The notes under the pieces were generated by a model that was given only the letters and a program-made list of their open reading frames with translations, was not told where the DNA came from and searched no databases. The position numbers were made by a program, and so were the translations under genes. Source: Tanypteryx hageni (taxonomy: Eukaryota > Arthropoda > Insecta > Odonata > Petaluridae). From it: DNA of 64,000 bases. The stretch covers positions 9,211,654 through 9,275,653 of the forward strand of contig CM054115.1 of assembly GCA_028673005.1 (NCBI GenBank), read 5' to 3'. Positions 44,850 through 55,747 of this stretch are shown here, piece by piece; positions within the stretch are counted from its first letter, which is position 1, and every line of letters starts with the position of its first letter.

Positions 44850-45017
44850 TTTTCAAAGTACATACCTAATGTATTATTGTAGCCCTTCTTTCTCATGATA
44901 TGTATATATTTGTATGTTGTGTTATGCATATATGTCTCTCTTTTGTAACAATCAATCTTTTTAATTGTGTCTACCACTGACTATTCCTGGCTAATGGCTG
45001 AATAAATGATTATTATT
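44850..45017 (+). mobile_element. Probable LINE 3' tail
   Basis: The sequence ends GGCTGAATAAATGATTATTA, a polyadenylation-like AATAAA followed by an ATT-repeat. This is the typical 3' end of CR1/L2-group insertions in animals. Upstream is Thr/Tyr-poor UTR-like sequence without a coding frame. Confidence 0.45.
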
Positions 45018-46052
45018 AAAATATACCTACATATTGTTTCACTTGCTGTTAGTCCTAAGAACGTTATAGCAATTTTTAGTTTCAAATATCCATAACTAAA
45101 GCCATTTGTCCCCCTATACATTGTAAAAGTAACATTAACGCCCTGGGCATTTAAAGAACCAAAATGGCCATAACTTAAATAAGTTTTTAAGTTTAATATT
45201 TTGTTCATTACACAGGTATTTCTTTTTGAAGTATGTATGCATATGTATACTTTATAATGATTCTCAGTGTATTTAACGAATGATTCTTTTAACGTTAACT
45301 TATGAGTTGAAAAAACAAGCGTGCGTTCGATTTTCTTTACGTCATAAGGTTTCAAACTAATATGTCCTAATATGGAAAGGGTGTGGTGTGACCTGCGGGC
45401 CTGCTAAGGTCTGTGGAAAAGTTACGTCATTAATGCCGAGATTATTCGAATTGTTTTCGTTTAAGTGGAATTGAGTTTCGTTAAAACAAAAGGGATTGGT
45501 TCCTCGAATCCTGGAGTTAGGTTAAGGTAATGTATTGTTCTTGCTAATTTCAATGATCTGACAATTGTAAAGAAGAGGGTAAAATTTAAAACGATTTATT
45601 TTTCTAGGACATAACTAAGGCCTAATAATTTTACTATCTGAACCATTCAGTCACCAATGCCTGGGTAAGTTTTAGATTACAAGGTGTATTGTATTGTTCA
45701 TTTTTATGTTTTTAACATCTCACCAACTTCAGGTAAAATGAATGAATTTTATTGGTAATTAATTGTTCACGAAAGTCTGTTAGAGAAGTAGTTGCAAGTT
45801 CTCTCGTTAGTGATAAAATCTACAATATATAAAACTAGACTACAGCTACTTAGTTATATTCGTAATAATATTCGTATTTTAATGTTGCAGTATAACCTTG
45901 GACTGTATTCTAAGATACTGTCATGTATAATGTATACGTTAATTAGCGTCTGTTTTTGGTAAAAGCTTTTATTGTTTAAAATACTACCTGTGATAATTGG
46001 CTGCCACTGTTGTTACTTTGATGCTTGCTTTCTTAACTTAATTCAACCTCAG
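45018..46052. other. Possible 5' region of a host gene
   Basis: No TE motif was found. The segment 45369-45527 has more CG dinucleotides than its surroundings and ends at a donor-like AAG|GTAATG (45527). With the acceptor AACCTCAG at 46045-46052 it could be a first non-coding exon and intron of the gene read at 46067. This is a guess from splice-like signals only. Confidence 0.25.
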
Positions 46053-46066
46053 GTTGTATATCGGTG

Positions 46067-46522
46067 ATGAAATTGTTATCTCGTGTGAGGTGCCTATCTT
46101 CTTTTTTTGGTCAACATTCTTATCATTTGAGCGGGGAACATTTCACACGCAGTAAAGAAGTGAATAACTTATTTAATATGGCAAAGTCGAATCCAACGGG
46201 TTACACCTTGAAGGCGTTCAGTAATAGTGATCTTTACCGACGCCGAATGAGCAAATCAACGGAGCGGCTCCACCAGCATGAGTGCCTTTCTTCGCAAATT
46301 AGTTCTTCAACACCATCTCCATACCCCCAAAGCGAGAGCTCCGGTGTTTGTGACTATGAGGATTCCTTGGAATGGCACAATGAAGGCCAATCAGAGATAA
46401 ATCCCTTGCCTCTTTTCGAAAAAACTGAAAATAGCTACAAGGGGAATAAGACAAGGTCGGATTGTTTTTTTCACTTACCTTTTTTTCATTATTCTTCATC
46501 TACGAGCAATCTCAACAATTAG
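46067..46522 (+). CDS. Candidate host exon, Ser-rich 151-residue frame
   Basis: ATG at 46067, 14 nt after an acceptor-like AACCTCAG. It reads MKLLSRVRCLSSFFGQHSYH, then YTLKAFSNSDLYRRRMSKS and TERLHQHECLSSQISSSTPS, then acidic DYEDSLEWHNEGQ, and stops at 46520-46522. Composition looks like real protein and no transposon motif is present. The basic N-terminus without acidic residues could be a mitochondrial signal or chance. It lies 12.4 kb upstream of the PINCH exon on the same strand, so it might be an alternative N-terminal exon, with a donor such as ACAAG|GTCGG near 46455; or it may be an independent gene or chance. Confidence 0.4.
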   Translation: MKLLSRVRCLSSFFGQHSYHLSGEHFTRSKEVNNLFNMAKSNPTGYTLKAFSNSDLYRRRMSKSTERLHQHECLSSQISSSTPSPYPQSESSGVCDYEDSLEWHNEGQSEINPLPLFEKTENSYKGNKTRSDCFFHLPFFHYSSSTSNLNN

Positions 46523-47003
46523 TATTTTCGGCAACAAGTGAATTTTGATGATATTACTAGAGCATAAAGTATATTACTAAGGTATTCTCACTCATTAGGA
46601 GTGTTATTCCAGAACCGTTCTAATTTATTGTATGAATTAATTGAAGACCTTTTATGGAATTCTAAAATCATAGGAAACATTATGTTGAAGTTCTGTTTTG
46701 TATTTAGATAGGAATTTTTGTAATCTGTTTTTGAGAGAACTGATTAAGCGTTCAAAAATTGACATATCAGCATTAAAGAATGCCTAGTATTCCTCTATTT
46801 TGCAAAGTGATGGGTTTAACTGAATATTCAAGTTGAAATATATTGTAATTCATCTATAAGCAGGTATGTGATTGGAAGTTTATCATAAATTGCATGAATC
46901 TTTGATATATTGGGAAATAAAAGTAAATGCATTGTTAAAATGAACCAGGTATAAGGGTAAATACTAAGGTTGATAATTATACTTTTTTTGTAAAAGGGCT
47001 ATC
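46523..47003. other. AT-rich, no gene seen
   Basis: No motifs; it precedes the first hAT MITE. Confidence 0.4.
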
Positions 47004-47011
47004 TTCTAAGC

Positions 47012-47353
47012 GAGGGGTTAGCAACCTATTCTGCATCATGGAGGGCCGCATTTGTAGTTGTGAATGCTTTGGAGGGCTGCATTGGAAGTTCGAGAGCTTC
47101 GGCGTGCCGGATTAGTGTTTGCATAGGATGTTACCAGGAGATTTTGTTCTCCCATTGTAGCAAAAATCAAGTTTAAATAATTTACTAGCATCGAGACTAC
47201 ACTGGAAAAGGTTTTGACCATAATTTTACTGAAAAAATATGAAATTACCTATATTAAATTTTATCAGCGACTTTTTCATAATAGCTTGGCTGGCCGCATG
47301 AAGCGCTTTTGGGGACTGCATGCAATGCATGGGCCGTAGGTTGACAACCCCTG
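47012..47353. mobile_element. hAT MITE, copy 1
   Basis: Ends GAGGGGTTAGCAACCT and inverted CAGGGGTTGTCAACCT. Perfect 8-bp duplications TTCTAAGC at 47004-47011 and 47354-47361. 342 bp, no coding capacity. The interior contains GGAGGGCCGCAT and GGCCGCATGAAGCGCTTTT, shared with copy 2. Confidence 0.9.
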
Positions 47354-47423
47354 TTCTAAGCTATAAAGCATAAATGAGAAATTTAGTGAAAAATACAGCC
47401 TGATGATTTGCAAGCTCTACACT

Positions 47424-47734
47424 AGGGGTCGGCAACCTTTTCTGCATGGCAGGCCATATTCGTAATGTGAATGCTTTGGAGGGCCATATTGAAAGTCATG
47501 AGTACTACGGCGGGCCAGATGAGTGTTTGCATCCAAAGTTTTGCAGAGATTATGCTGTCTCATATTAGTAAAAATCATATCTAAATAATTTACCTACGTT
47601 AAATATTCATCAGAAAAGGTTTTGAGACCAAAATTTTACTGAAAAAATACGAAAATTTCTGTTAAATTGTACCGATCATTATGACTTGGTGGGCCGCATA
47701 AAGCGCTCTCAGGCCATATGTTGCTGACCCCTCT
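47424..47734. mobile_element. hAT MITE, copy 2
   Basis: Same family as 47012-47353: left end AGGGGTCGGCAACCTTTTCT, right end TTGCTGACCCCT. The flanks TCTACACT (47416-47423) and TCTACATC (47735-47742) match at 6 of 8 positions. The two copies lie head-to-tail 71 bp apart and were inserted independently, since their duplications differ. Confidence 0.85.
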
Positions 47735-48159
47735 TCTACATCATTAAATTTTCAAGAATACAAGCAAATCATAATATTTGTTATAAATGCATTATTGGAA
47801 GTTTGATATACTATAGATCAGAGTTTCCCCAAGTTTTTTAATTGCATACCCCTATGAGCCTTATCAATCAAACAAAGTACTCCATTAAAAATTGCAACAA
47901 GTTATATGCGTCAAATTAACGTTACTTTTCATAATTAATATCCATCCTCTGCCTGGAATAGGGTAAAAAGGTTGAGAATAACCCGTCTTACATAATGACA
48001 TAATTAGACAAAAAGTTTCCAAGAGTCTCATACTTCCACTTTTCATGATAATTTTTCAGTGGGACTCTTCCAAGTTTCATTTGCTGTATAACTATTTTTT
48101 AGTTAAGCATTATAGTCTGTTTCATTTATCTTTGCGACTGACATTTCTTATGTAATCGG

Positions 48160-48540
48160 GACCGCTCGTGTGTTTCCGCTGCTAGAAGGTGGAGAGACAT
48201 TTCCCCACCTCCTAGAGGAGTCGTCTCCTCACTAAAGAACTCAAACTCGGTGCTGCCATATCTACTAAACTGGAGTATGTTGCGGAGAGCTCAGAAAAAA
48301 GAGAAAGTTGCCATCGGTGAGCTACTGCGATGGGGGGGCTTGACTGTTCGGACAACGAAGGCGTTAGCACGTGGCAACACAGCACTCAGAGACTCGATGT
48401 ATGCACAACGGAGACCAGAGAGAGAAGGAGCTCTCGATGGGGGAGGCTCCGCCTATTTCATTCCTATTGGTTCCCATAAGATCACGTGCTGGAAAGCTCT
48501 CTTCTTCGCTCTTTCTCTCAGCCGCAAAGACATATGAAAC
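48160..48540. other. GC-rich promoter-like segment
   Basis: Richer in G and C than everything around it. It includes CCTATTGG (inverted CCAAT box) and CACGTG (E-box) around 48465-48490, and a stop-free but motif-free frame (48250-48537). It could be the internal promoter of the surrounding element or captured host sequence. Only base composition and short motifs support this. Confidence 0.25.
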
Positions 48541-48768
48541 GGTATAGTTTTGTGCCAAGATTTTTAGCATTTTGACGTATTTCATTACTTCATTTATTGA
48601 AGGATTGTGAAATTTTAATCGCTATATGCTCTTAACCGAGGTTTTTGCTGTACATTGTTAAAAGTAATAATTTATGTTTGGAGCCTTGTGCTTAAGAATG
48701 ATACTGTCTTACAAAAGTTTGGTTTCTTTGTACTATTTTCTTTAGTATTATCTTCTTATGCTTTAAGA

Positions 48769-49270
48769 AGTACTATCAGGTGCAAAAGTAAATGCAAGGG
48801 CTATGCGGGATTGCCCATCCAACACCCTGCGAAATCGCCGGTATGAGAAATTTTGATGTCAAGCAAATCATCTTCCATTTCCTTAGCTTCAAACACACGC
48901 TGTGAATGCATTGCATGTCTGGTGGTATTATACACCACTTCATAGCTCTATATTGTTATAGATAACAGGAATAATAACATAATTTAGAATTGAAGTAAAG
49001 CAGACTGTTTTAAGCTATGCTTTACTTAATCGCTATGGTTACAGTTTTTCACTCTAGCACTTGCGCAGCATAAGTGGCCGCACTCGTCTGAGCACTAGTC
49101 GCGTATTCCCAGATAGGTGGATCTGAAGTTCGAGTCCCGGCATATGATATTAATTAATTATTTTTTTTTTATTAAAGGTATTTGATTTTCTCTTGGGACT
49201 CTTATTAAATGTTAGTTGTGCCAAAATATTCTCCTTAATTGGAAATGATTTTTGGAATTCAAACATCAAA
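48769..49270 (+). repeat. ~500-bp inverted repeat, left arm
   Basis: Runs from GTACTATC to GGAATTCAAA and pairs, inverted, with 57790-58285 at roughly 95 percent by eye. It contains a tRNA-like unit (49073-49145). Both arms start and stop at the same two motifs, but their flanks share no target duplication. This fits terminal repeats of a larger element or an inverted duplication better than two independent SINE insertions. Confidence 0.85.
49073..49145 (+). repeat. tRNA-Leu/Ser-like unit in the left arm
   Basis: GTGGCCGCACTCGTCTGAG resembles the A-box region of type II tRNAs (Leu or Ser) and AGTTCGAGTCCCGG is B-box-like. A longer variable arm lies between. Acceptor pairing is poor, so a tRNA-derived repeat is more likely than a gene. 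The same unit is at 57912-57984 on the other strand. Confidence 0.5.
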
Positions 49271-49890
49271 AATAAGCTCTTTGTGAAGCTATTCAGTGCA
49301 AGGCAGGCCGTTCAAGATTTCTGATCCTATACATTCTATATAAAGAAAGTATAGTTTTCATGAAAAACCAAATTAAAGATTTCAACTGAAATACATGTTT
49401 TCAAGTCTTCTGAACACGTTTTGACTATTTTTTTGATGATGTGTTTGTGTGTCTGCATGTGTGTATGTGACAGGAATGTTGTAGGTGATCTAACTCAAAA
49501 TCTATTCATGAAATCAGCAAAAAATTTTACATTTATGATAATAGAAAAATCCTTAAGACCTGATAAGGTTTTGACTTCAATGGGTTAAACGAAAGTTGTG
49601 GTTTATACTAGTAGAAATTTATTTTTTCTTGATATCTGATTTGATACTGAATTTTTGCCAATATATTGTGATGAATCCTGTGGTCTCAGGGGTTAAGTGA
49701 GGGTTTGGATGGCGATTTCCAGATCAATGCTCTCTCTCTTTTCGGCAGTGGTTTTCAATTTTAATTTAAAAAATAATACAGCCAAATCTTTCAGTAAGAG
49801 AACAATTTTCTATAGTGATTAATCACGTATCTTCAGGAGGATGAGTGCAGGTTCCAGGTCTATTCCTTCCCCTCTCTCTCCCCGGGTTCG
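49271..49890. other. No gene; short TG-rich tract
   Basis: Contains a TG-rich piece (about 49440-49470) and CT-rich ends near 49865-49885. No coding motif. Confidence 0.4.
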
Positions 49891-49898
49891 TGACCTCT

Positions 49899-52800
49899 CA
49901 GGGTTGGGCAAAATACTTACATTCCAGTATTTTAAATACAAATACAAAATACTTGATAGGGAAGTATTTTAAATACAGATACAAAATGCATTAATAAAAA
50001 ATGCCAAAATACATTTAAATACTTTTGTATTCGAAATACTTGAAGTACAATTGATCCGTACAAAATAACAAAAAAGTTAAATTGCTACAAAATTCAGTTA
50101 AAGAAAATTTTACAAATGAAATTGCAATTAAAAACCATCAGAACAGTAATTCATATTACCTTTTAAAAAAATTAATTCCTCAAAAAATTCATCTGAAATA
50201 GCACTCCTTGAAGGGGAATTTATAAAGCCTGCAAAAGAGAACAGTCTTTCTACAGGCGCAGAGGAACACAAACTTGTATTGTAGCGAACAAAGGCTTTTC
50301 TCTCTATTGCATAGTTATTAAGGGTGGTTGGATTTTTACCTTTATCATTAAAAATTGTGTCAACTCGCACTCTACAGTTGACAATTGTTTCTCTCTTTGT
50401 CTTAAAAAGTCTGTTTGATTTGGCGAGTTAAAAATAAAAAAATCACTTTCTTCATCAGCTTCATCATCTGAACTTAAAACAGGCATGGTAGAGAATTGTT
50501 CAAGAGAGTTCACACACAATTTATGTATTCTTCTCTTATCATTTTTAGAAGCAGTGTTAGGGAACCACCTCATTTTGAGAGCTGGATGGAAACAAGCAGC
50601 TAAAATGGCATCATTTGCTTGTGGGGCCAGATCAAAAAAAATTTTAAATCTCTCTGTTAGTGAATTGATTAAAAGTGTAGCAACATGAGAGAGATGACGG
50701 AGATTTATTTCTAGAAGCAAACAAAGTCTTTTTTTGAGAGACACTAATGTAGGTAATAGCTCACCATAAAAGCATGTATTCTCATTTTGCATTAAGTCAA
50801 GGGCCAAGGCAATGGGTTTCAAGACTTTGCAGTACTCTTTCAGATATTCAAATTCACTTTCTTTAAACTGTGGCAGTTCCAATTTTTCAGTCACAATGTG
50901 AAGTTTATTTTTAAACTGTAACATCTGTGAAACAGAATCAAAAAGAGAGTTCCACCGAGTGGGACAAGGAAACTTCAATGCACACTGCAAGATCTCTGAA
51001 ATTACTTCAGATGCTTTAGGTCTTCTAGATGCATTCCATAATGCCGAACATTTTGCGAAAGTTGGGTGATGGATCCTGGATGCAGTAGGTGAATTTTTCA
51101 AAGCATTGAGGAAGTCTGTGGTAGCAAAAAGGCTGGGTGTGTGGCTAGCACACCTTAAATGGCAAGCCAGATAACCCCTCATAGGATAATTAATTTATTT
51201 TTCAGGTTTCAGTGAATCAAGAGATAGCCCTTCAAAAGAAAGATCATTCACAGTTTCTGTATCACCATCCTCTTCACTGGTGGAATCAGTTTGTGAGGTG
51301 CCTATAAATAGTAATAACACAAATATGCACATCCACTGTGACATTATCTAAAGAAAATATTTATAATATTTATAAAATGCCACCAAGGACGATTATGTAC
51401 TATGTGAATACTTACTTGACAGCTGATCATATGCATTATCCAATGAAACACTAAACTCCTTAAAAGTTTTCACAAAATTAGACCCATTGTCTGTTATTGT
51501 GGACACTATCTGACCATTCTGAAGTCCATATTCACCATGGATGTCAAAGAAAATATTAGCCACTCTTTCATAATTATGTGTTCCTTTAAATCTCCTGCAA
51601 GACAAAACAGCACTTTGCCTCTCCAATTATATTTCATTGATCTGAAATTGAATTAGATCATAAAGGATGTATTTGTATTTTTACTTATCAATATTTATCT
51701 TAATATTATAGGGAATTGAAATTTATGGCGAAGCCTAATGGTTTATTTGAAAATATAAAGGTCTAGGCCTATTTAAGGATATATAATAGTGGGTATACAC
51801 AAAATTTAATATGGATTGGTATGTTTTGTTGCGAATCACTGATATACCCATTAATTCATTCTTGCACGTAGATCTTAAATTTGAAAAATAATTGCAATAC
51901 TCCAAATAATGTCAATTTGAACATGATTCACGAATGTCAATTAATACTTACCCAATGGGCAGTTATTCCTATGAAACTTTTATGTTTTATTGACCATATA
52001 TCAGCTGTTGTACATATATACTTCACAGACTTGAGTCTATCTCTAAGATCACTTTTAAATTTGCTATAATTGGCACTGATTTTTCTGCCAAGAGTTCTAC
52101 GGGAAATTACTTCGAGTCCATCATTTAGATCTACAGTAAAAAAAGTACATCAATAAAAATTATTTTCACTTCTACATATAGAAGCCAATAGAAATAAATT
52201 TGTGTTACAATTCTAGCACTAAATAAAACTATAACAAAAAACTGCATGTATATTTACCTTTAATAATTTTAACAATATGTGGATCCTCTACTGTTGACAT
52301 TGGTCTCATACTACAAACGACATGGTTGTAAATGTTGTCGTCCAATCTCTTTTGCATTGACAAATTTTCTGTGGCTTTTTGTCTATTAATATCATATAGC
52401 TTCAGCTGCTTCAAGACCGGCTGCTGATGCTGTTCACTACTACTCCCGAGTCTTTTGCCTTGGATTTTCATATCCGCTTTCCATTTCTCCAAATCATGGA
52501 TGTCACCTGGATGTAATCGCTTAGAAGGAGAAACACATAATATATATAGGATATTCTTAAGTAGGTAACTGATATCAAAAAGTTACATTACTGAGTGACT
52601 GCGAAGAATCCTCTAATACTGAAGGTTTTCACGTTATAAGCAAATATTTGTGCTATCTTTGATATTAATTATAATCAATGAATAATACTACCTATACATA
52701 CATATATAGCATACATTTAAGTGTGTCCTGAAGTTCGTAGTAGCTTTTAAAAATCTACTTGTGGTGGTAGTTTTGTTGTGACTCACTTTGCACAACAAGC

Positions 52801-53319
52801 ATTGAGCTTTAACTTTCTCTCCTTCAATACTTGCTACTTCAAAAAATTTATTTCCACTTAATATGAGAGGTAGGTCCTCTACTTTTTCTTCGTCCATCTT
52901 TTGTGATTTATTATACGAATAATAATAGACCAAATGCCACAAGGAATGCAAATGAACACATTATCACACGAAAAAAAACCCACCTCTAAAATCACGAGGC
53001 ACAAGGTGCCGGAAGTGATGCCAAATCACGCGAAATACCAAACAATATAACCACTACTATGCAGTATTGCCAACTCCATACGGTGACAAATAACAAAATT
53101 AATTTCCTGTATAACATAAAATTTCTTTATTGGTTGAATTGCAGATAAATTATGTAAGGGAGTCACTAGTTAGTATTTTGTGTATTTTAAATAATAAATA
53201 CCTAATTCTTTGTATTTAAAATACAAATACAAAATACATCTGAGAATCCCTTTCAAAATACAAGATACAAAATACAATAGTTTTTAAAATACATGTATTT
53301 GAAATACTGCCCAACCCTG
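49899..53319 (-). mobile_element. hAT element with AAATACAAATAC subterminal repeats
   Basis: Both ends read CAGGGTTGGGCA inward. Just inside, many copies of AAATACAAATACAAAATAC and its complement crowd the first and last about 120 bp. The flanks TGACCTCT (49891-49898) and CCTCCTCT (53320-53327) agree at 5 of 8 positions. The element is 3421 bp and carries a multi-exon transposase on the minus strand. Confidence 0.8.
50128..52897 (-). pseudogene. Multi-exon BED/hAT transposase with few lesions
   Basis: ATG at 52897 (MDEEKVEDLPLILSGNKFFE). A BED finger (CLLCKVSHNKT, then NFRTHLN) appears to be completed after an intron by RLHPGDIHDLEKW (acceptor at about 52524). Exon 3 (about 52129-51953) holds YICTTADIWSIKHKSFIGIT, the first catalytic Asp, ending at a GTAAGT donor. 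The next exon has STITDNGSNFVKTF, second Asp, again before GTAAGT. The main 3' part (51182-50304) has CPTRWNSLFDSV, and the C-terminal dimerisation block is APVERLFSFAGFINSPSR. Lesions: a TAA just after the exon 4 acceptor, another TAA before MRGYLACHL at about 51187, and a frameshift near 50370-50310. Confidence 0.8.
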
Positions 53320-53480
53320 CCTCCTCTCCACCCTCCGTCTTCTTTCCCCCTCCTGTCGTAATCACTCCTGAAACTCTTCTACTCCAAAAACAATTGAAGT
53401 AGGAAATGCACCCTTTCTTAAATTTAAAAGTTCTAAATATCATTATTCTCTACAATCTTTGTTTGAAATATATTCTTTTA

Positions 53481-55745
53481 AACGGAGAGCTTCAGAGATT
53501 TTTAATTTTTTCTGTTTTCAATAAATTTCTTCTCTCAAACTTTATTCACTTTAAATGTAAATAGGAAACGTATGGAGAAATATAATTTTCTAGAATTTTT
53601 GTCTCAAAATCTTTTTGTGAACCCCATAGTTTCCAATATATTTAGTTATTTTTCTTATTCTTCCGTTGATCTAATGATTCATATACATTATATTATAACG
53701 AATGTTTAATGGAATACACACATTATTGAACCCCTCATCTAATGTGATCGACTTCAGAAACATGACAATTGAAGGAACTCCCTTGCAGTTCATTTTACTT
53801 TTGACTTCATGAGCATGATTTTAATGTTGAATAATGTTTTTTTCGAATGAAATTATTCATATCTGGGGCTCTGGCGAAGGCACCCAGTTGAATGCATGAT
53901 TGGCTATAATTCAGGGGCAAATGTGGAACATTTGCTGATATTAAAAAAATAATGCTAAACATGTCTGCAATTTATTTATTTTTCGACGAGTCTGACAGAG
54001 GAGAAATAATCGACATGCATTTGTATGAATAACGAATGCTAAGAAAGCCACTTCAGTGAGTCGTGACATGCAGAACGTGGGGAAGAAGATCCAAGGCTAC
54101 GAAGAAAAGGGGTGAAATCTGGGTAAGAAATATAATTCGGGCGGGTTGCAGCTGCATGCTGATGGTGGAGGACGATGAAGCAACTGTCCAAGATACAGAA
54201 ATCCATTCTCTGTGACAGGGCTCGAATGGAAAAGAGTATGCATGAAGGCTTCACTGCAGCAGGTGGATTATGAGCCACCGACTGCAGGGTCAAAGTCAAT
54301 CCAACTTCATGCCTGCCACCAAAATCCTTCTTGACAGACCCCACTCAATAGGTGGTGTAATCTCCCTCCGTGCCAATGACCTCTTGCATGTGGTGCTGCA
54401 TAGACCACCAAGGCCGTGCATACCTCTGGGTGATGCCTAATGTTTTCCCACTCCTCCCAGACGAGGGCGGTTAAGGCCTCCTGGTTGTGATCCCCTTCGC
54501 GCTGTTCCCACCTTTTCACGAGAAGGCCCCACAGATTCTCAATTGGATTGAAATCTGGAGACCTTGGTGGCCAGGCTAGGAGCTGGAGCTCAGGTTGCTC
54601 AGAAAACCAGGCCTTAGTCCTCCGAGAGGTATGCATGGCACTGTTATCTTGCACCACCGTGTATAAATCCTGCTCAGGCCACCGTGCACAAAGGGAGGGG
54701 AGTATGGTGCCTTCCAGGATCTGGACATCGTGCTCTGAGTTTAGTCGACAACCAATCTGCACTAGTTCGCCAGGGCCCTCTGCACATATGTAGCTCCAGA
54801 ACGTGAGGGATATACACCCAGGGTGCTGCACGCAGACTACATAGGCAGGGTCATATCTTCAAAAAATAAACACATGTCAAAATAAAGTAGTTGCCAACAT
54901 TCTGCTGGGCAAAAGCAAGGCACTTTTCCTTGTGGTGTTGTAGCAGAACAGTTTTGTTGGCAGGCACAAAGTTTGCTATACCTTGCACCCGCAGGCGGTG
55001 GCTTATAGCCCACCTGCTGCAGTGAAGCCTTAGTGCATGCTCTTTTCTAATTGAGCCATGATGCAAAAGATGGTTTTCTGCATCTTGTGCAATGGCTTCG
55101 TCATCCTCCGCCGTTGTCACATGGCGGTGACCGGAACGAGGTCTATTCCTTGTCCAGTTATCACCTTCTTCTTTGTGGCGTTGAATCCACTTCCTCACAG
55201 TTCATATGTCCCGAGTCATTGCAATCGCTATCTCAGCATCCGTTGATCCATTCAAATGCATGGCAATTATTCTTCCTCTGTCAGACTGGCTCGTTTCCCT
55301 TACACCACGTTCACGAGGCATAGTTGGACGAAAACGTGCGCAGGCCACCCCCTTTTAAATTGTGTAGAGGCGTTGTGAAGAAAAACCGCCATTTCTTTGC
55401 AGATTATTTAATTTTACATAAAATATTACATGTTCAACAGTCTCCATAAGTTAATAAATTCATTGTTCCAAATTTAATCTTATAAAAATATTCTGATTAT
55501 TATTAATATCTCAGAATCTATTGCACATATTTGTCAAAAATGGCGCTAGGGTACGCAAGTGTATTTACAATAGAACAAAATATCTCGAAAACTATGAGAT
55601 TCAAAACAAAATATTTTGAGAAAAAATTTCTAGGAAGGTTTATTCTCCATAAATTTCCTGTTTTCATTTAAAATAAATAAGAAAGTTTGAGAGGAGAAAT
55701 TTTGCAAAAACAGAAAAAATTTAAAAATCTCCGAAGCTCTGCGTT
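53481..55745 (-). mobile_element. Tc1-like element with ~190-bp inverted repeats
   Basis: The tips read AACGGAGAGCTTCAGAGATT and inverted AACGCAGAGCTTCGGAGATT, with similarity continuing inward for about 190 bp. TA flanks are at 53479-53480 and 55746-55747. The minus strand carries a Tc1 transposase (54307-55321). Long inverted repeats of this kind are seen in some Tc1 subfamilies. Confidence 0.85.
54307..55321 (-). pseudogene. Tc1-like DD34E transposase, broken
   Basis: ATG at 55319-55321 (MPRERGVRETSQSDRGRIIA). A paired-like helix-turn-helix region follows. A TGA interrupts it before TVRKWIQRHKEEGDNW, at a CGA-type position. NRPRSGHRHV is the GRPR-like AT-hook linker. The region with the first catalytic Asp (between AFAQQNVG and CISLTFWSYI) is disrupted: a short unrelated or deleted stretch lies at about 54845-54890. 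The second Asp is in VVQDNSAMHTSRRT and the Glu in SPDFNPIENLWG. The C-terminus is off frame after HARGHW. Confidence 0.85.
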
Positions 55746-55747
55746 TA

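Noticed and set aside
49073..49145. Functional type II tRNA gene
   Set aside because: Poor acceptor pairing and location inside a duplicated repeat arm.
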